Source of the DNA: Sympetrum striolatum
Taxonomy: Eukaryota; Arthropoda; Insecta; Odonata; Libellulidae
Direction of reading: 5' to 3'
DNA: 64,000 nucleotides
Assembly: GCA_947579665.1 (NCBI GenBank)
Contig: OX388351.1
Location: forward strand, 55,994,939 to 56,058,938
A model generated the notes under the pieces. The model ran no database searches and was not told the origin of the DNA. It was given only the letters and a program-made list of their open reading frames with translations. Below, in pieces: positions 50,116 to 63,240 of this stretch. Numbering within the stretch: the first letter of the stretch is position 1; each line of letters begins with the position of its first letter. The translations under genes and the position numbers were made by a program.

Positions 50116-50819
50116 CTGATATCATCTCACATAAAGTATAAAGTGTGCTACTATTTAAATTATTTAAATCAAAATTCCCTGCAAATGTAAATGGCGTCCA
50201 AACAACGTGGCGACTTTCACAAATTCGTTTTCAATGAAAACTAGCAACTTATTTCCTATTTGAATTCCACTATCACATATCATTATTTTTAATAGCAGGT
50301 ATTGTTTCATTATTACCCCATTTTTATTCTTATTACATTTTTTTTATTTCCCCTTCTTCCGTTGACCTAATTTACAGTAGTTCATATTCTCTTAATTATC
50401 GTATCATAATCTTTACGAAAACGTTCATCCTGCGGGCATGTGGAGCATTAACTGAAATAACCAATTTCATTCTAAATCTGCATTGATGGAATATTTTATG
50501 TTAGGAGGAGATATGAGCAGCCAAAGTAATTCATGTCCAATATTTTATGAAGAAGAGCGAATTACGCTTGAGATTCAAGCCGATTTAACGAAATACGAAT
50601 TTAATACTTTCATAATACAATACTGCTTCTACCGCAGCAAAAGCAATGACTTTCAGCAATTATTTATAAAATATATATCGTCACAAAAGCCTTCAAAACG
50701 TGCCAGGCATAAAGAGGAAGACGAAAAGCGCGCTCAAAACAGAGAATCTGAAAGACTCGCCCTTCTCGAGTTATGCTGGTTGCATCGAAGGTGGTAACTT
50801 TTTTATGCTGCTAGCTGTA

Positions 50820-52179
50820 ATAATAATAATAATAATAATAAGTCGTCTTTATTTGGGCGAGATTGAGACTTAAAAGTCTCTTCTTCCATCTAACCCATCG
50901 TCATTAAGTATAAAATAAGAAGTAGAAAAAATTAGAAGAATTGTGGAGGTAAAAAACCTAAGAGATTCTTAGGAAAAAAAAATCCACTGCAGGAAAACAC
51001 CCACAAGGAAGGGGGGTGTGAAAAACCTGCGCAAACCTACCAATAGTAATAGCAGAAAGATTAGAAAAGAGAAAAACATTCAAAAATAAATAAATACACT
51101 ACCAATAAGTACTTACATGCAATACATCAATCAGTTCACATTTAAAAAGAGATAGCAATATACAAAGTAACATAAAAAAACTAAATAGAAAAAAAAAAAA
51201 AAAACGTACATTATCAGAGAAAAAAAAATAAAATAAAAGAATATTACTATAAAAAAACAGTATCAAAATAATGCACACAGTATGTATGCACTAGTCAAAA
51301 TTTTATATAACATAGATATTTAGGTAATAAGTAAGAAAAAAACGAGAGAGAAAAAAAAAAGAAACAGATGAGAATTATTAGGTATATAGACAGAATAATT
51401 TCGTACTAAGACAAAGAAAGCATCTAATGCGTTGAGAGGAAGAGCAGGAGCAACATCAGTTGAGTGTGTATGGGATAGAGGAGATTTCTTTTCATTGCTG
51501 ATTGCATTGCTGCATTTCGTGTCAGGGCATTTATATGAAAGATTTAAGCAAGGATAGAGGAGTAACATAAGGTGATTCAGTGAATGCATATTGAAGGAAA
51601 GGAGTAGTGTGGCTTTTTAATTCGGAAGTCTATCTAGCTGAAGGTAATCAAGGCATTTTCTCTTGAAAGAATGAGAGGACACAGAGTGCTTGATATTAGC
51701 CGGAAGAGAATTCCATAGCTTGCTTGCAGTTACAATATAAGAGTTGTGAAATGTTTCAGTTCGGTGGTGAGGGATAAGTAGATTTTTGCATCCTCGTGTG
51801 TTACGGTTATGTACTGAATCTAAACTTACAAATTCGTTTGCGATGTATTCGGGAGTATGTGTGTGTAGAATGTTGTAGAATGAACAAAGAATGTGTAGCT
51901 TTCTGCGAGAATCTAACTTTAACAAGCCTAATTTATGGTATGATTCAGATATATGGTCGTACTTTCTTAAATTAAAGATAAATCTCACAGCTGCATTCTG
52001 AGCTCGCTGTAGCTTAAGAGTTAGTTCACCGGACAAGTCTTGGTAGATAATGTCTCCGTAATCAAAGTGAGGCATAATTAGGGACTTCACAAGCTGTGCT
52101 TTCAGAGAGGAAGGGAGAAAATATCCTAAGCGCCTGAGATTTTGAAGGGACATATATACTTTCTTACAAATATTTGTTA
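50820..52179 (-). mobile_element. LINE with (TAA)n tail, 5'-truncated, with 9-bp TSD
   Basis: The insertion is bounded by the duplication ctagctgta (50811-50819 and 52180-52188). On the minus strand it begins inside ORF2, runs through the stop at 51617 and about 775 bp of A/T-rich 3' UTR (antisense of the 51190 poly-A region and others), and ends in a (TTA)n/(TAA)n run of about 22 bp. The intact duplication and open frame suggest this is among the younger insertions here. TAA-repeat tails are known from I-clade LINEs, but the clade is not proven. Confidence 0.9.
51617..52178 (-). CDS. LINE ORF2 C-terminal reverse-transcriptase region, 5'-truncated
   Basis: The frame is open from the truncation point (TNICKKVYMSLQN) to the stop, about 187 codons; the internal methionine at 52153 is not a real start. 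It corresponds to the segment after the RT catalytic core (thumb and C-terminal region). Typical motifs are LVKSLIMPHFDYGDIIYQDL, LQRAQNAAVRFIFNL, YHKLGLLKLDSRRKLHIL and SKLWNSLPANIK. The catalytic motifs and endonuclease are not included, so it cannot act alone. No stop or frameshift is seen, unlike the other LINE family in the window. Confidence 0.88.
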
Positions 52180-52188
52180 CTAGCTGTA

Positions 52189-52744
52189 CTTACTACGGAA
52201 CACAAAATATTATCTCGTACAGTTGATAACTGAAGGAAAAATCGAAGGTAAAAAGAGGAAGAGGACGGAGAAGAACATCTTCGATGGACAATGTAAAACA
52301 ATGGGCTGGATTACCAACTGCTAAGAGACTAATAAACACAGCAACCAGCAAGAACGAGATGCTAAATTTGAATGCCAACATTCATCAAAAGATAGGCAGA
52401 AGAAGAATAATGAGTGATTCAAGTCAAATTTTATAGTTCATTCATAGTTTTTGAAGATCAATCGATATTTATATCATTAATGCATAGAAAAAACAGTGCC
52501 TTAATAATGGTTTTGATTAAACTATACTTCCGTAACATGTATTCAATCGTTGACCGGAATTCCGACTAAATATGCTCTTTAGCGATCAGCGCTGTCAAAC
52601 TAAGTCATCAAGTCCTTGTCATTTGGTACAGCAACCCAATTGTCTCGCCACAAAAGTTTATAAATACGAGAATATCATTCCGATTTATCAAAATCTACTT
52701 ATTAATCTTCTCTACTTGTTTATAAGAAACTCCTGCAGATATTA
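52189..52744. other. unannotated stretch
   Basis: Nothing recognised. It may have replaced the 3' part of the adjoining mariner copy. Confidence 0.4.
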
Positions 52745-53312
52745 GTTATGAGATGGTCAAGCAGTTTAAACCGTAATTCGTGGATTTTCGCCATGGCAGT
52801 GTGGTGTGAGACGGTGCGAGGTCTTGGTGAAACAGGATTTTCTTTTCTGTAAATGTGGCCGTTTTTCCGCAAGTTCTGCCTTCAGCTTGTCAAGTAATGA
52901 TGCGTAGTATACTCCTGTAATGGTTTTTCCTTTTTGAAGATAATCGATTAAAATAACTCCATGACTATCCCAAAAAACAGTCGCCATCACTTTCCCAGCC
53001 GAAAAAACAGTTTTTCTATTTTTGGAGCCGGTTCCCCCTGTGCAGTCCACTGTTTGGGCTGTATTTTTGTTTCGGGCGTATAATTGTGTGTCCAAGTTTC
53101 ATCTACAGTAATTAATCGGCACCATAACTCGGATTTATTGCGCCTAAACTTCGCCAACAGAGCGTTGGAAATGTTCATTTGAACACGTTTTTGGTCTAAC
53201 GTGAGCAAACGCGGCACCCAACGCGCGGACTGCTTTCTTATACCTAAATGTTTATTTAATATGTGGCAAACTCCTATACCTAGATGTGAAATCATATCAG
53301 TTATGACATAAA
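52745..53312 (-). pseudogene. mariner transposase fragment
   Basis: A DDE-type transposase of the mariner family (D,D34D). Motifs on the minus strand: HLGIRKQSARWVPRLLTLDQ (linker after the HTH), TVDETWTHNYTPETK with the first catalytic Asp, KQWTAQGEPAPK, then after a frameshift near 53010 KVMATVFWDSHGVILIDYL with the second Asp. After another frameshift near 52840, FHQDLAPSHTT carries the third Asp. The N-terminal DNA-binding half, the C-terminal YSPDLAPSDFFLF segment and both inverted ends are missing. The family normally has about 345 residues; some 190 are represented. Confidence 0.9.
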
Positions 53313-56300
53313 TCATAGTTATTACGTAAATTATTAGTTCTATATATATTCGTATTAGTACTTTCTGCACACGAAATGCAGCATAGTAGATGCTTTGTAA
53401 GCGATGCTGTCGAGTCGAGTCGAGAGAGCTGATGTTTTCGAATTCTCGCTAGCAGCGCTCACCACGTAGTATTGATGATGGCAGGAAACGTCAATTTCCG
53501 AAAGGTTATGGCATCCGTCCGATTCGAGAGGGATTTAACGATTCTTTCCGAACGTGTCAGTTCCGGGTTTGCTGCACCGCACAATTCCAACGCCGACAAG
53601 TCCGTAGAAAAGCGTAGACAGCTTTTGATCGCCTCAAACCTCAAAGTGCCTCTTCGCGCGAATTATTTATAACTCCGGCAAACCATTTATTTTGCAAAGT
53701 GACTCCGCTGCCAAAGTATCACTTATCTTGGAGAGAATTCCATTGAGGAGATCCGTGGGAGAGACCCGTCGACCGCATTTCCGTATTTAAGGTCGCTGAT
53801 TCGATTCCCGCCCGAAGAAGCGCTGCGGTCGCGGAAATGTGGTCGGCGGAAGTGGTCGCGGGAAGCGGGGTCAAATGGGGTCGCGCCAAGTGCGATGGTC
53901 ACTTGAGCATTGTGGAAGGCTCCTGGGGAGCAGGAGGTGGTGGTTCATTGATGGGGGAGAAGAAGTTCATTGATGGAAACTCAATTGAATGGGAGACACG
54001 ACTTGTCATCAAGTCTCTTCCTCGGTCGTAATTCATACCTTTTGTACGCCGCGTCATTTCCTGCTCCGTGAACGAAGTGCCTTGCTTTTGTAGGACAGAG
54101 TCTTGTTACTACAAAAGCCGGAAATGGGCTTAGCTTGAGATTTCCGCTTATTAACTTCTTCACACATTTTCATTATTTTAACCTACTGATAACTTTTGCT
54201 ATATTTTATTTTATTAAGCCAGACTAACTTATTTACCGGTAACAAAAAAAACAGTTTAATTATAAATTGAACTACTCCATAACGTTTATTCCATGGAAGA
54301 TTGATTAAACGCTGATACATTGAAGGATATTATTTTCTGAAACTCAATAATTGGTAATTCTATTTAAATTTGAGACTTTTTTAACTCGAGTATTTTTTTA
54401 AATTAATTTTTACTGTGATTAATCAATTAATTTTCAATTTTTACGACTTAAACGGAAATATTATATACTTTTTCAGCATTTCCCCAGAACACGATGAGAT
54501 GTATGTGCTACTTTCGTTTACAATTATTGCTATATTATTAATAAATACTATATTATTGTAAATAATAAAAAGAATTATGTTTAAAATTCCTTTTCTACGT
54601 ATTCTTCCCAAATTTAAAATCTTTTAACAATGGCAGGAGAGCATAAGAATCACAATCATGTAGGATGTATCCATAAAAATAGTTGCCAGTTTGAGAAATA
54701 ATAGCATAGATATTTCATGGAGCGTATTATTGAGATAATATAATTTTGTCGTACTTTTGTTATTAATTGTAAATTATAGCTCTATCTTACTTTGATAAAA
54801 ATCAGCCAAACTCTTACAATTATTATCGTGAGTTACCCTTCAATGCTACACTTCTGTAAGTGAAGAAATAACTTGAATTTCTTTGGTAAAATATAATTTA
54901 AAACTCTACTAACTATCCATCTAAGTCCCTTTTTGGGTAGATAAAGTAGAAAATTAATACTTTCTGGCCGGATAACTCTATGCATATCCTCTATGCGTGA
55001 AAAATAAAGCAATAGATAAAAAACAGCACTGAAGGATATGTATCTAATTAAATTCCAATTGATTTAATGAGGGGAATCAAAATTTAGTATTTTTTCAATT
55101 TAAGCGTTCATCTAATTGAATTAAAAGAACGCGATTGACCGCATGCTAAAAATTTAACGCAACAAAAGATGAAGATTCAAAGAGGTTGAAAAGAGGTTGC
55201 TTTCCATCTAAGGTAGCCCAGGAATAGATCTGCTCGCGAACGCAAAACACATTCATATCGCAATAGAATTTCTCACAGCGCCCGTTCCGTATATAGAGGA
55301 ATGCAGAAGGGTATTCGAGGAGGAATGGGAAGCATCGTAAGGGTCGATAGGAAAAACGATCGGGGGAGTCACGGGTTGTCGTGGTAGAATATAGAAGTCC
55401 GCATTTTCAGTGAAGTTATGGGCTGGCGCGCATTTCTATAAAGGCCGAGATAGGGGAATGGATAGGAAAACGGTTGAAAGGGGGCTCAAATGCGGAGGGA
55501 TTTATTTAGGGTACGGAGCCATCGATAAACCCGAGCGTATTCATCCAATGTCTCGCGAATTCTTGACGGAAAGAATAAGTAGCATGCAGAAATGGGCGAT
55601 CTTAAAATTCCTGAGACGATATCTTCCTCCTTTGACTCAACTGGGGCATAAAAAGGCATTTATTTACTCGCGATGTACCAGTCGGCATTCGCAATGCGGG
55701 TGAAGAGAAAATGCCGGTTTAGATTCTTCGATATCACCTGTCTCGATATGCATGCGAATTATCACTTGGGAACGATCCTACGCTGTTATACAAGGCACTC
55801 GTTTACATCGTAAACTTTCTTTCGTCATAAGGTAAATAAACGAAATTCCATCAGACTTCACTCGTTAACCTTTTCGTACTTTCAAAAAGGAAAAAGGATA
55901 GATCTTCTGTCGAAATGTTCATGGATAAGATTACAAACAGGTTTATACCAGAGCAAAGAGTATTAGACTAAATAATTTTCCAAATTATACGTGGTAACAT
56001 CATGAAAGAACTTTGATAGAAAGATTCCAGCAACGCCATATGCATAGTGTTATCCAGCGGGGCATAATTGATGAAGAATATTATATATATTTTTATGATG
56101 AAAATATTTAAAAGAAAAATAAAGTAATTTCAATGGGTCTAACAATAAGTCACATTTAGTCTCCCATGAATCGAAATTGGTAATCGAAAATCAATCTCGA
56201 TCATTTTTATTTCTATGTAAGATACATAAATTGAATATTGAGAGAAGGATTATTGATGAATGTGCATGTATTGAGAGTATTTGGGGAAAGCAAATGAAAA

Positions 56301-59300
56301 GAAAAAGGTCAAAGATATAAGATGATTAAAATGAAGGATATGTTATTATAAAATGAAAGAGAGAGCACAAATTTGGCGAACATTAGCGCATAAGATTCTC
56401 TAGAGGAATACGTACATCTCATGTGATGATGATGGGATATAGAGAAACTTACACTGAGAAAAAACACATATCAACAAATTAAAATAGGATGGTTGAATGT
56501 ACACTTTAATTTAAACAATGCTACATTATTTTATACTACACTATACACTTTATAGTTCACTTTCATTTAAACACGCACACAACTTAAATTTTAATGCATT
56601 GCTTGATCATCAGATAAAATTCTCAAATTTATGTGCATTTAATTTGGCATTGTATAAATTATAGTGTTAATACGATTATCTTATTTTATTCTTTTATGAC
56701 ATAACACCTAATGAAAGACGAAATCATTAGCGCAACACATTAAAATTTCATTATGAAATATCTTACCTTATTCTAATTCCTTGTCAGCTAACACTACCTA
56801 AACATGTAACCTAGACTATTTAAAACACTAAAGGGTGGCAAGGAAATTCTTTAAGATCCCTTAAGATTCGCGATAAATTGAATAAAAGATGCGATTGAAT
56901 GTACCTTCACCTCAGAGAGATGCGTGTTTCCTTGGGTGGTGTGAGAGTATGGGAAGGAGGTGAATGAGGTCTATAAGCCCCGCCCATTACCTTCCGCTGG
57001 TGTCTGCAATAGGCAGGAATAAAAGGGCTTAACAGCGAAGGATGGTGATCTATGTTAACGGTTATAAATGGCGAGAAAGATCACCTTCTTGAGCGATCAT
57101 GATTCGAGTATAAGCGTATCCCGAGCATTCTCGTAAAATGGGAGACCTTTCTTCCCATCGGAAATGTTGGGAAACTGGGAAAAAGATTCCCTGAATTACG
57201 ACCGTTGAATTATAAATAGGTTTTTAATGGTGTCAGGGATGGAACTAACTTCCATCTCCATGAAGTTTGTTTTCTGATAAAAATTTAATCGACGTTAGGC
57301 GTAAACTATAAAATGGTATGATGCGACTATATTTCATTCATGCATGTGTTATTAGTTTGTTTTAAACCGTAGTGTCTGCATACTTCTTCTAGAAATTGAA
57401 GTCACCTCCAATTAATGAAGACTACTGTATCTTTAATAATTTTTATATTATTAAAAATTTCCCTCTGAATTTCATAATATAGATCAACAAAGCTATACAA
57501 TACAACAAATGTATGTTAAAAAAGCATATTTCTTGTTTCTTCTCGTATGTAATATACTGAGATATTATTTAATTTTTAAAAATCTGGATTGTATATCAGA
57601 AAAAGCTAATCGAAGGAGTATTGGAAGGAAAAGTAGATTTTTTTAGGTCTAAATAAGAAAAAAAATACTTCAATAATATATATCCAATACTTGGTTTAGT
57701 CGTTAATAAATATATACAGTTCATTTTAATGTTCTTTGAAGGCGTTTACTACTTCCGTGGATCAATCCGTAAGAGAGCTAATCGTATCACATATTAAATT
57801 TACAAACTTAATACATATAATCATATCTTATATCAAATTTGCTTTTATCTATCAGGTTGACTTTTCCACCAAAACTATACATCTCTTAAGATTTTTACAA
57901 ATTATTTTTCTATTAGTACAGTTATCGGAACAAACGACTCTTACCTTTTCAAATTTAATGAATCACATCTCTTGCTTAGAGTTCATTATATATTGCAATT
58001 GCCAGTAATGGGTGGCATAAATGAGAGATTATAGCGAGAAAATATATAAAAAGGTGACTATAATGAATAATATTGGAGGAATTTCATTATAGAAGAATAC
58101 TTACTGTCAAAGCTTTGATAAAAGATTCTTCTAAAAAGCGACTGCTTGACCACTTGGAAAAAATGAAGTCAAATAAAACTTCAGGAGGTAATATATGCAA
58201 AACGTAAGGCTAATCCATTTAAATGTTCATTAAATCATGCATAAAAGAGATCTGTTTTTCATGCGTCGTTCTAACATTGATATTTATTTTCATCGACCTT
58301 TTATAGCATTAACTATTTAGTAACGCGGCTGAATGGTGAGCAGAAAAACTTAATAAGGCACAGAAATGAACTCAATCAAGATCGTAAATAAAGTGAATTT
58401 ACTGTAGACACCGTGCTCTGAGTTTAGATCAAAAAACGCAAGGTATACGAAGTCTTTCTTCAAATCTCCTTTCATGAATACATTGCCTCTCCTCTTTAAA
58501 TTCACATTCCACTCATTCCCCCAACTCTGCTCTTAATCCTTCCGCTTTCACTTTCTCCCTTGAGTACTCCCCAACTTTCTTCCATCCGCCCCCGACATAA
58601 ATGCCTCCTTACCTCACGCCCCCGGGGGGCATCTTGCTACCGCACCTACAAAAGGTTTACGAGCTCCCGCCCCCTCCCCTCTTCTGCGAAACAACCGCGG
58701 AGGCGCACGATCCCAGAGCAGAGATTTCGGAACCGGAGCCAACCAATTACGCCCCCCAATAACCAGAGAAAATCGTTTGTAACGCGCTGGAATATCATCT
58801 GATATAGTTTTCCAAAGAAGAGAGAAAGCAGCTCATATCTCACGTCCAGACTAGGGTAATCCCCGCCCTACCGGGGCAGGGTACACTCCCTGTGTGTAGA
58901 GACACGGGTCTTCCTCCGCGAAGAGGATTCTGGGTGGCACAAAAGGAAGCGGGCGGGTTAGTTGGAAACTGTTATCGTTCCAAAGGACCAAACGAAAATT
59001 AATCACCATCGGAGGATGCTGATCTAAATATGGATGTAACTTGATTTAGTGCCTTTTGTGGGGAATGACAGCTTTGCTTTCTTGTGCAGAAGCTGAATAG
59101 AATGCTTGGGATCCAAAGGAACTACCTTGCAGGAGGCTTAATTCGAGGAAATAAGGTGAAACACTTTTGAGGAACGGAGATCTTTGAAAGCTCGACGGGA
59201 AAGCATTTGGAAACTCGTAAATGTAATTGTTCCCGAAGCTCAGTCAGCCTAGACTTAAATACGGACTGTTAACTCTAATGAGAAATACCCCCTAAGAGAA

Positions 59301-60029
59301 ACGCTTGCATGGTTCGTGTAAGAGTTATTTTACAACCTTCTTTTATTGAGCACTGTAAAATTTTCGATTTATTTCAATCAACTGTATTCCGAATTTTAAT
59401 CGTATTAATAAATGGGTTTCCGATGGGAGCTCGTGGATTTGGAGATAGAAAGAAGCATAAGCAGATATTTCGATCCAGTAAACTAATGTAAAATCAAAAA
59501 ACACTATAATTTCTGGCTGTACTTCACTATTATGAGTGAATAATTTTAAACATTGAATAGTTAATGGAGATTTGTAAACTTTGTTGGAGGAAAGAGCAAA
59601 AATATATTAACTTTCCTCATCGTTATTGCCCTTCTACCTTATGAAAAGTTAATTCACACTTAATCATTTACTCAATTTCAATTTTTTTTTTTACTTTTGT
59701 TCTTTTCTTAATGGCCCCCTACCATCATTGGCATTCAGAAGGATAACACCAATCACACACAACCCTCACCCTCACAGAAAATCTTACAATTACGCTTAAT
59801 TTGACATCTTACAATACGATTTAAATGTGACAAAACCAAATCCTCATCTGCCAACGTCAGATGGAAAACGAGGAAGAAAAATGGCAATGGATGTACGTAA
59901 ACTGAAGTAAGTCGAAATCAGGGACTTAGAAAAAAAAGAATAGATAAAAGAATAATTTTCCTTTTGCCAGTAATAGGTGCGTAATTAATCAGACGTCGGC
60001 ACTGTTGCATTTTCATAATTTTCCGATAT
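53313..60029. other. unannotated stretch with several GC-richer islands
   Basis: Islands of higher GC and CpG content lie at about 53400-54130, 55200-55800, 56880-57250 and 58500-59260, separated by AT-rich DNA. At 53830-53890 ggtcgcgg/ggtcggcgg phrases repeat imperfectly. None of the open frames shows a known domain. They could be conserved regulatory DNA, non-coding exons or relics of GC-rich repeats; the sequence alone does not decide. Confidence 0.4.
58861..58930. repeat. three consecutive short hairpins
   Basis: ccccgccc...ggggcaggg (7 of 8 pairs), ccctgtgt...acacggg (7 pairs with a bulge), and tcctc-cgcgaa-gagga follow one another within 70 bp. Confidence 0.5.
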
Positions 60030-60033
60030 TTAA

Positions 60034-60259
60034 CCCATTCGGATCGGAGGCCGCCGATCGGCGGCCTAGCCGATGGCACCCAGGAGCGGAGGCCGCCCAT
60101 CGGCGGCCCATTTCTAATATATTCTCTAATTTTTCAAATTGTTCAAATTTTTTTTTCTTTGTTGATATTCACTATAAAGTATATAAATCTACTAGAAAAC
60201 ATAAAAATTAGATTCCGTTTCTGACGAAAGTATTAAAATTGCTAGCCGATCTGAATGGG
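60034..60259. mobile_element. piggyBac-superfamily MITE, 226 bp, GC-rich head
   Basis: The ends CCCATTCGGATCGG and CCGATCTGAATGGG are 14-bp inverted repeats with one mismatch, flanked by TTAA at 60030-60033 and 60260-60263. Inside the left end lie an 18-bp perfect palindrome ggccgccgatcggcggcc (60049-60066) and a near-copy (60091-60108). The right part is AT-rich. It is too short to encode anything. The terminal sequence differs from the element at 11634-12579, so this is a separate family. Confidence 0.85.
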
Positions 60260-60263
60260 TTAA

Positions 60264-62511
60264 TGAATTTAAAACTTTTCATCCCTAATATGATTTAAGA
60301 ATATGAATAACTAAATGACAAAATACGAATTTCATTGTTTATTTTATGAATTCTAGTCAAATTTAAACTAATCTAGTCCTTTTATACCTCATCGATTCTT
60401 TAGTTCTTTAAAGTTACCTATGCAGACGTTGGGTTGACTTCAATTGACCAAGTACATTCCATACAATTTTTAGTATAAGTTGCATTGAAGTGAAGTCATT
60501 AAGACGGGAAAAGATGGATATTAGAAATTATACTGTACCAATGATGTTATCTATATATAAAAATTACAAATTTCAGTTAATCTAATGGACTCTTATAGTC
60601 ATGAAAAGCTCAAATTATAAGATATTCGTGGAGACATAATGATATTCACTTCGTCTGAAGTTTAACACGCAATATAATTTCCTATCCCAGTAAAATTTAG
60701 TATTATTTAATTTCCATATAGTAATATAACAACATAAAGATATTATAAATTCCTCGGGGAAGAGGAAGAATCTTCTTTTATTTTTTTGAGTAAGAATTTA
60801 ATTAGCCAAGCCGTCAATAACAACAACAATTAAAGCAAGTTTTAATTATTTTCTCCTTATGATATATGACGCAAATCATCCGTTAAATTCATCCCAATCG
60901 TATTTTGCAAGTGCGCAAAAAGTTCACGGTGTGTAATTAGAGATGTAGGAATTCTCAAAGGAGATCAAAATCGCCCGAAAGGATTTTTTCTGCAACGAAA
61001 AGACTACGTGAGCTGAATGCTAAGCGCAAATGAGTTGAGCGTGGAAAAATGTATCCGAATTTAGAAAAGTGCATTTACTTTTTTTTTTAAAAAGCAGTGT
61101 TCTTATGAATTTCACGAAATACCCTCCAGGGATAGAGGCGGAGTTAAACTGAGTCAAGTAATCGTAACTTAGATTTTCTTCACTCCTTTCAAAACGCAAA
61201 CTCCTAGATATTTTTTGTAAAACTTGCTTCTAAATGCAATGAGCGTAAGCGCTACGTTTTTTTTCTTTCTGTGTCATATTATGACAAATAACTTTTCCAT
61301 GTTTAGTTTTCTTTTATACTGGTAGGACTACCTTTATTTATTAAATAATTAGCTGTGAGAGTACAACTATCTTACATATTTTTAACATATTACTATTTAA
61401 ATTGTCATTTCTTTGGTTCAGAAATTTTAGCCCAACATTTAAACAAAATTCAAAAATATTCACTTCTAATAGTATACTGTTAAAACTAACATAAAAACTA
61501 AAATTAACACTTAATAAATAAAACTAACATACAATACTATGCATGGGAAATTATCAAAATTAAATACTTTTCTCTTAATATGTAATAATCATTGCATTAT
61601 TTGAAAGAGTTATGTCATTTTGTATGTAACTGGCTAAATTAGTGAAATAGTATACCTTTCATAGTACAAAAAAAATCAAAACCATGTATATTGAATGCAT
61701 TTTTTCGATTTCGCAGTACAGAAATCATGGCTACAATAAAAACAAAACCATAAATAACTTTTCCTTTTGGGGAACATGTTGCTACAACCTTGTTGTGGAA
61801 TCTTTAGGCATTTAGTTTCATGGGGCCCTTTTCTGCTCTATCGAATTTCTTCTTTGAAAGTTGTTTGTCTTATTCCATTTGATTTTGCAGATTTGGTTTT
61901 GGTATACATGCAATTTCATTCCTTTAAAGAATCCCTCTCAATTCTACTTGTATTTTTGCCATTTCCTTTCCAATGGCATCACATTTAGTCCACGGGGTCT
62001 TTACTCTTTTCGTTTTACTTATTTTGTGAGTTAACGACCGGAATCTGCGGATTAGGTAAACTCTAGCTAGGGAGTACAAGAAAAAAGCCGACCATGCGCT
62101 GATGACCTCCACCTTACTCCCCATCCACCGCTAACGGCGCGCCCTCGTTGCTCCTCCGATTCATTCGAGCCGGGCTCATACCTGAGGCTCAACCGCTTTT
62201 CCTCAGGACGGAATTCGCCCTCGCATTCCGCGAACTCCATGTGCAAGAGGTCACTCCGTGAGAGGTAAGGTGGTCAGGGAGCCATTCGACCTGGCCTAAC
62301 ACGTTTAACGCTTGCCCAAGCATCTCCCGTGCCATCTCTAGGTGGATATGATACCTTAGCGTCCACGTACACGTAATGTTCCAGTTTGGTTAGCAGCACG
62401 GCATGCTTTAGAGGTCGGAGTCATGGATTGTCCCCTTGATTTCAATTAGCATTCGAAGAAAGAGGTTCTTAGACAAGGATCCCTTATAATTTCCCAGCTA
62501 TTGCAATTTTA
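60264..62511. other. unannotated stretch
   Basis: Mostly AT-rich without features. 62040-62450 is a complex, GC-richer block (for example ctaacggcgcgccctcgttg) that I cannot assign. Confidence 0.4.
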
Positions 62512-62610
62512 CCCCTCTAATTTTGCTTATAGAATTAGATTCAAATACAAAAGAGACTGATATTAGTATTTCTGATATTTGGATCTGAATCTATAGCCAA
62601 AGCTAGAGAG
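62512..62610. repeat. short foldback element, ~99 bp
   Basis: The arm cctctaattttgcttataga and following (62514-62547) pairs with its imperfect complement in 62574-62610 (ctatagccaaagctagagag). The flanks gcaatttta and gcaatatta could be a 9-bp target duplication with one change. A single left arm recurs at 63181-63217. Confidence 0.6.
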
Positions 62611-63021
62611 GCAATATTATATTCTTAATACACTAGGGACACCCGTAGCAAATAAATTTGCAGCAGTAAACTATTGTAAATTAATTCGTTTGTATATTAT
62701 ATGATAATTATGTTTAGATAGCTTGGATCAGAATTAATATAAAAACACATTATTATGACTTATGAGAAATGTTTAATTATATATTAATGGGCAACAAACA
62801 TTAATATTTTCTCTTAAGATTATATATGCTTCTCATTTAAAAATTCTTTTAACGTGATATTTCTTGTAAAATTTTCTCGAATCTTTTAACAACCTACCTT
62901 GTGCAACCGTATCATTGATTTTAATTTTAAAATAATATTCATTTCGTGTTCTTGAAACTGCCACGTATAACCTGTCCATGAGAATAAACCTCATGTGGTA
63001 AATTTACACATACATAATCAA

Positions 63022-63166
63022 ATACATACTTAGCTTTCTAATTCTTCATTAGTATAGTAAATGAGTCACTTTTATTCATACCTATGTCTATTAAGTGAAG
63101 TTGACCCTTATCAGCTACACTCATAGACTAATATACTAACAATGAATTAGAAAACTACGTATGTAT
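63022..63166. repeat. short foldback element, ~145 bp
   Basis: Arms atacatacttagctttctaa (63022 on) and ttagaaaactacgtatgtat (to 63166) are inverted with further matching inside (cattagtata / tatactaac) and a loop of about 70 bp. Confidence 0.6.
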
Positions 63167-63180
63167 CTGATATAAAATAT

Positions 63181-63240
63181 TGCCTCTCTAATTTTTCTTA
63201 TACAATAAGAGTCAAAATATTACCAAGACATATCAGAGAG
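63181..63240. repeat. partial copy of the 62512 foldback arm
   Basis: cctctctaatttttcttata, then caataagagtcaaaat resembles the left arm at 62514. The right arm is only hinted at by cagagag. Confidence 0.45.

Noticed and set aside
50483..50797. 104-codon plus-strand frame just before the LINE insertion
   Set aside because: Some protein-like composition (a KR-rich end), but no domain, splice evidence or homology I can name.
53790..53820. gctgattcgattcccgccc as a tRNA T-arm
   Set aside because: No matching acceptor, D-arm or anticodon arm at the right distances.
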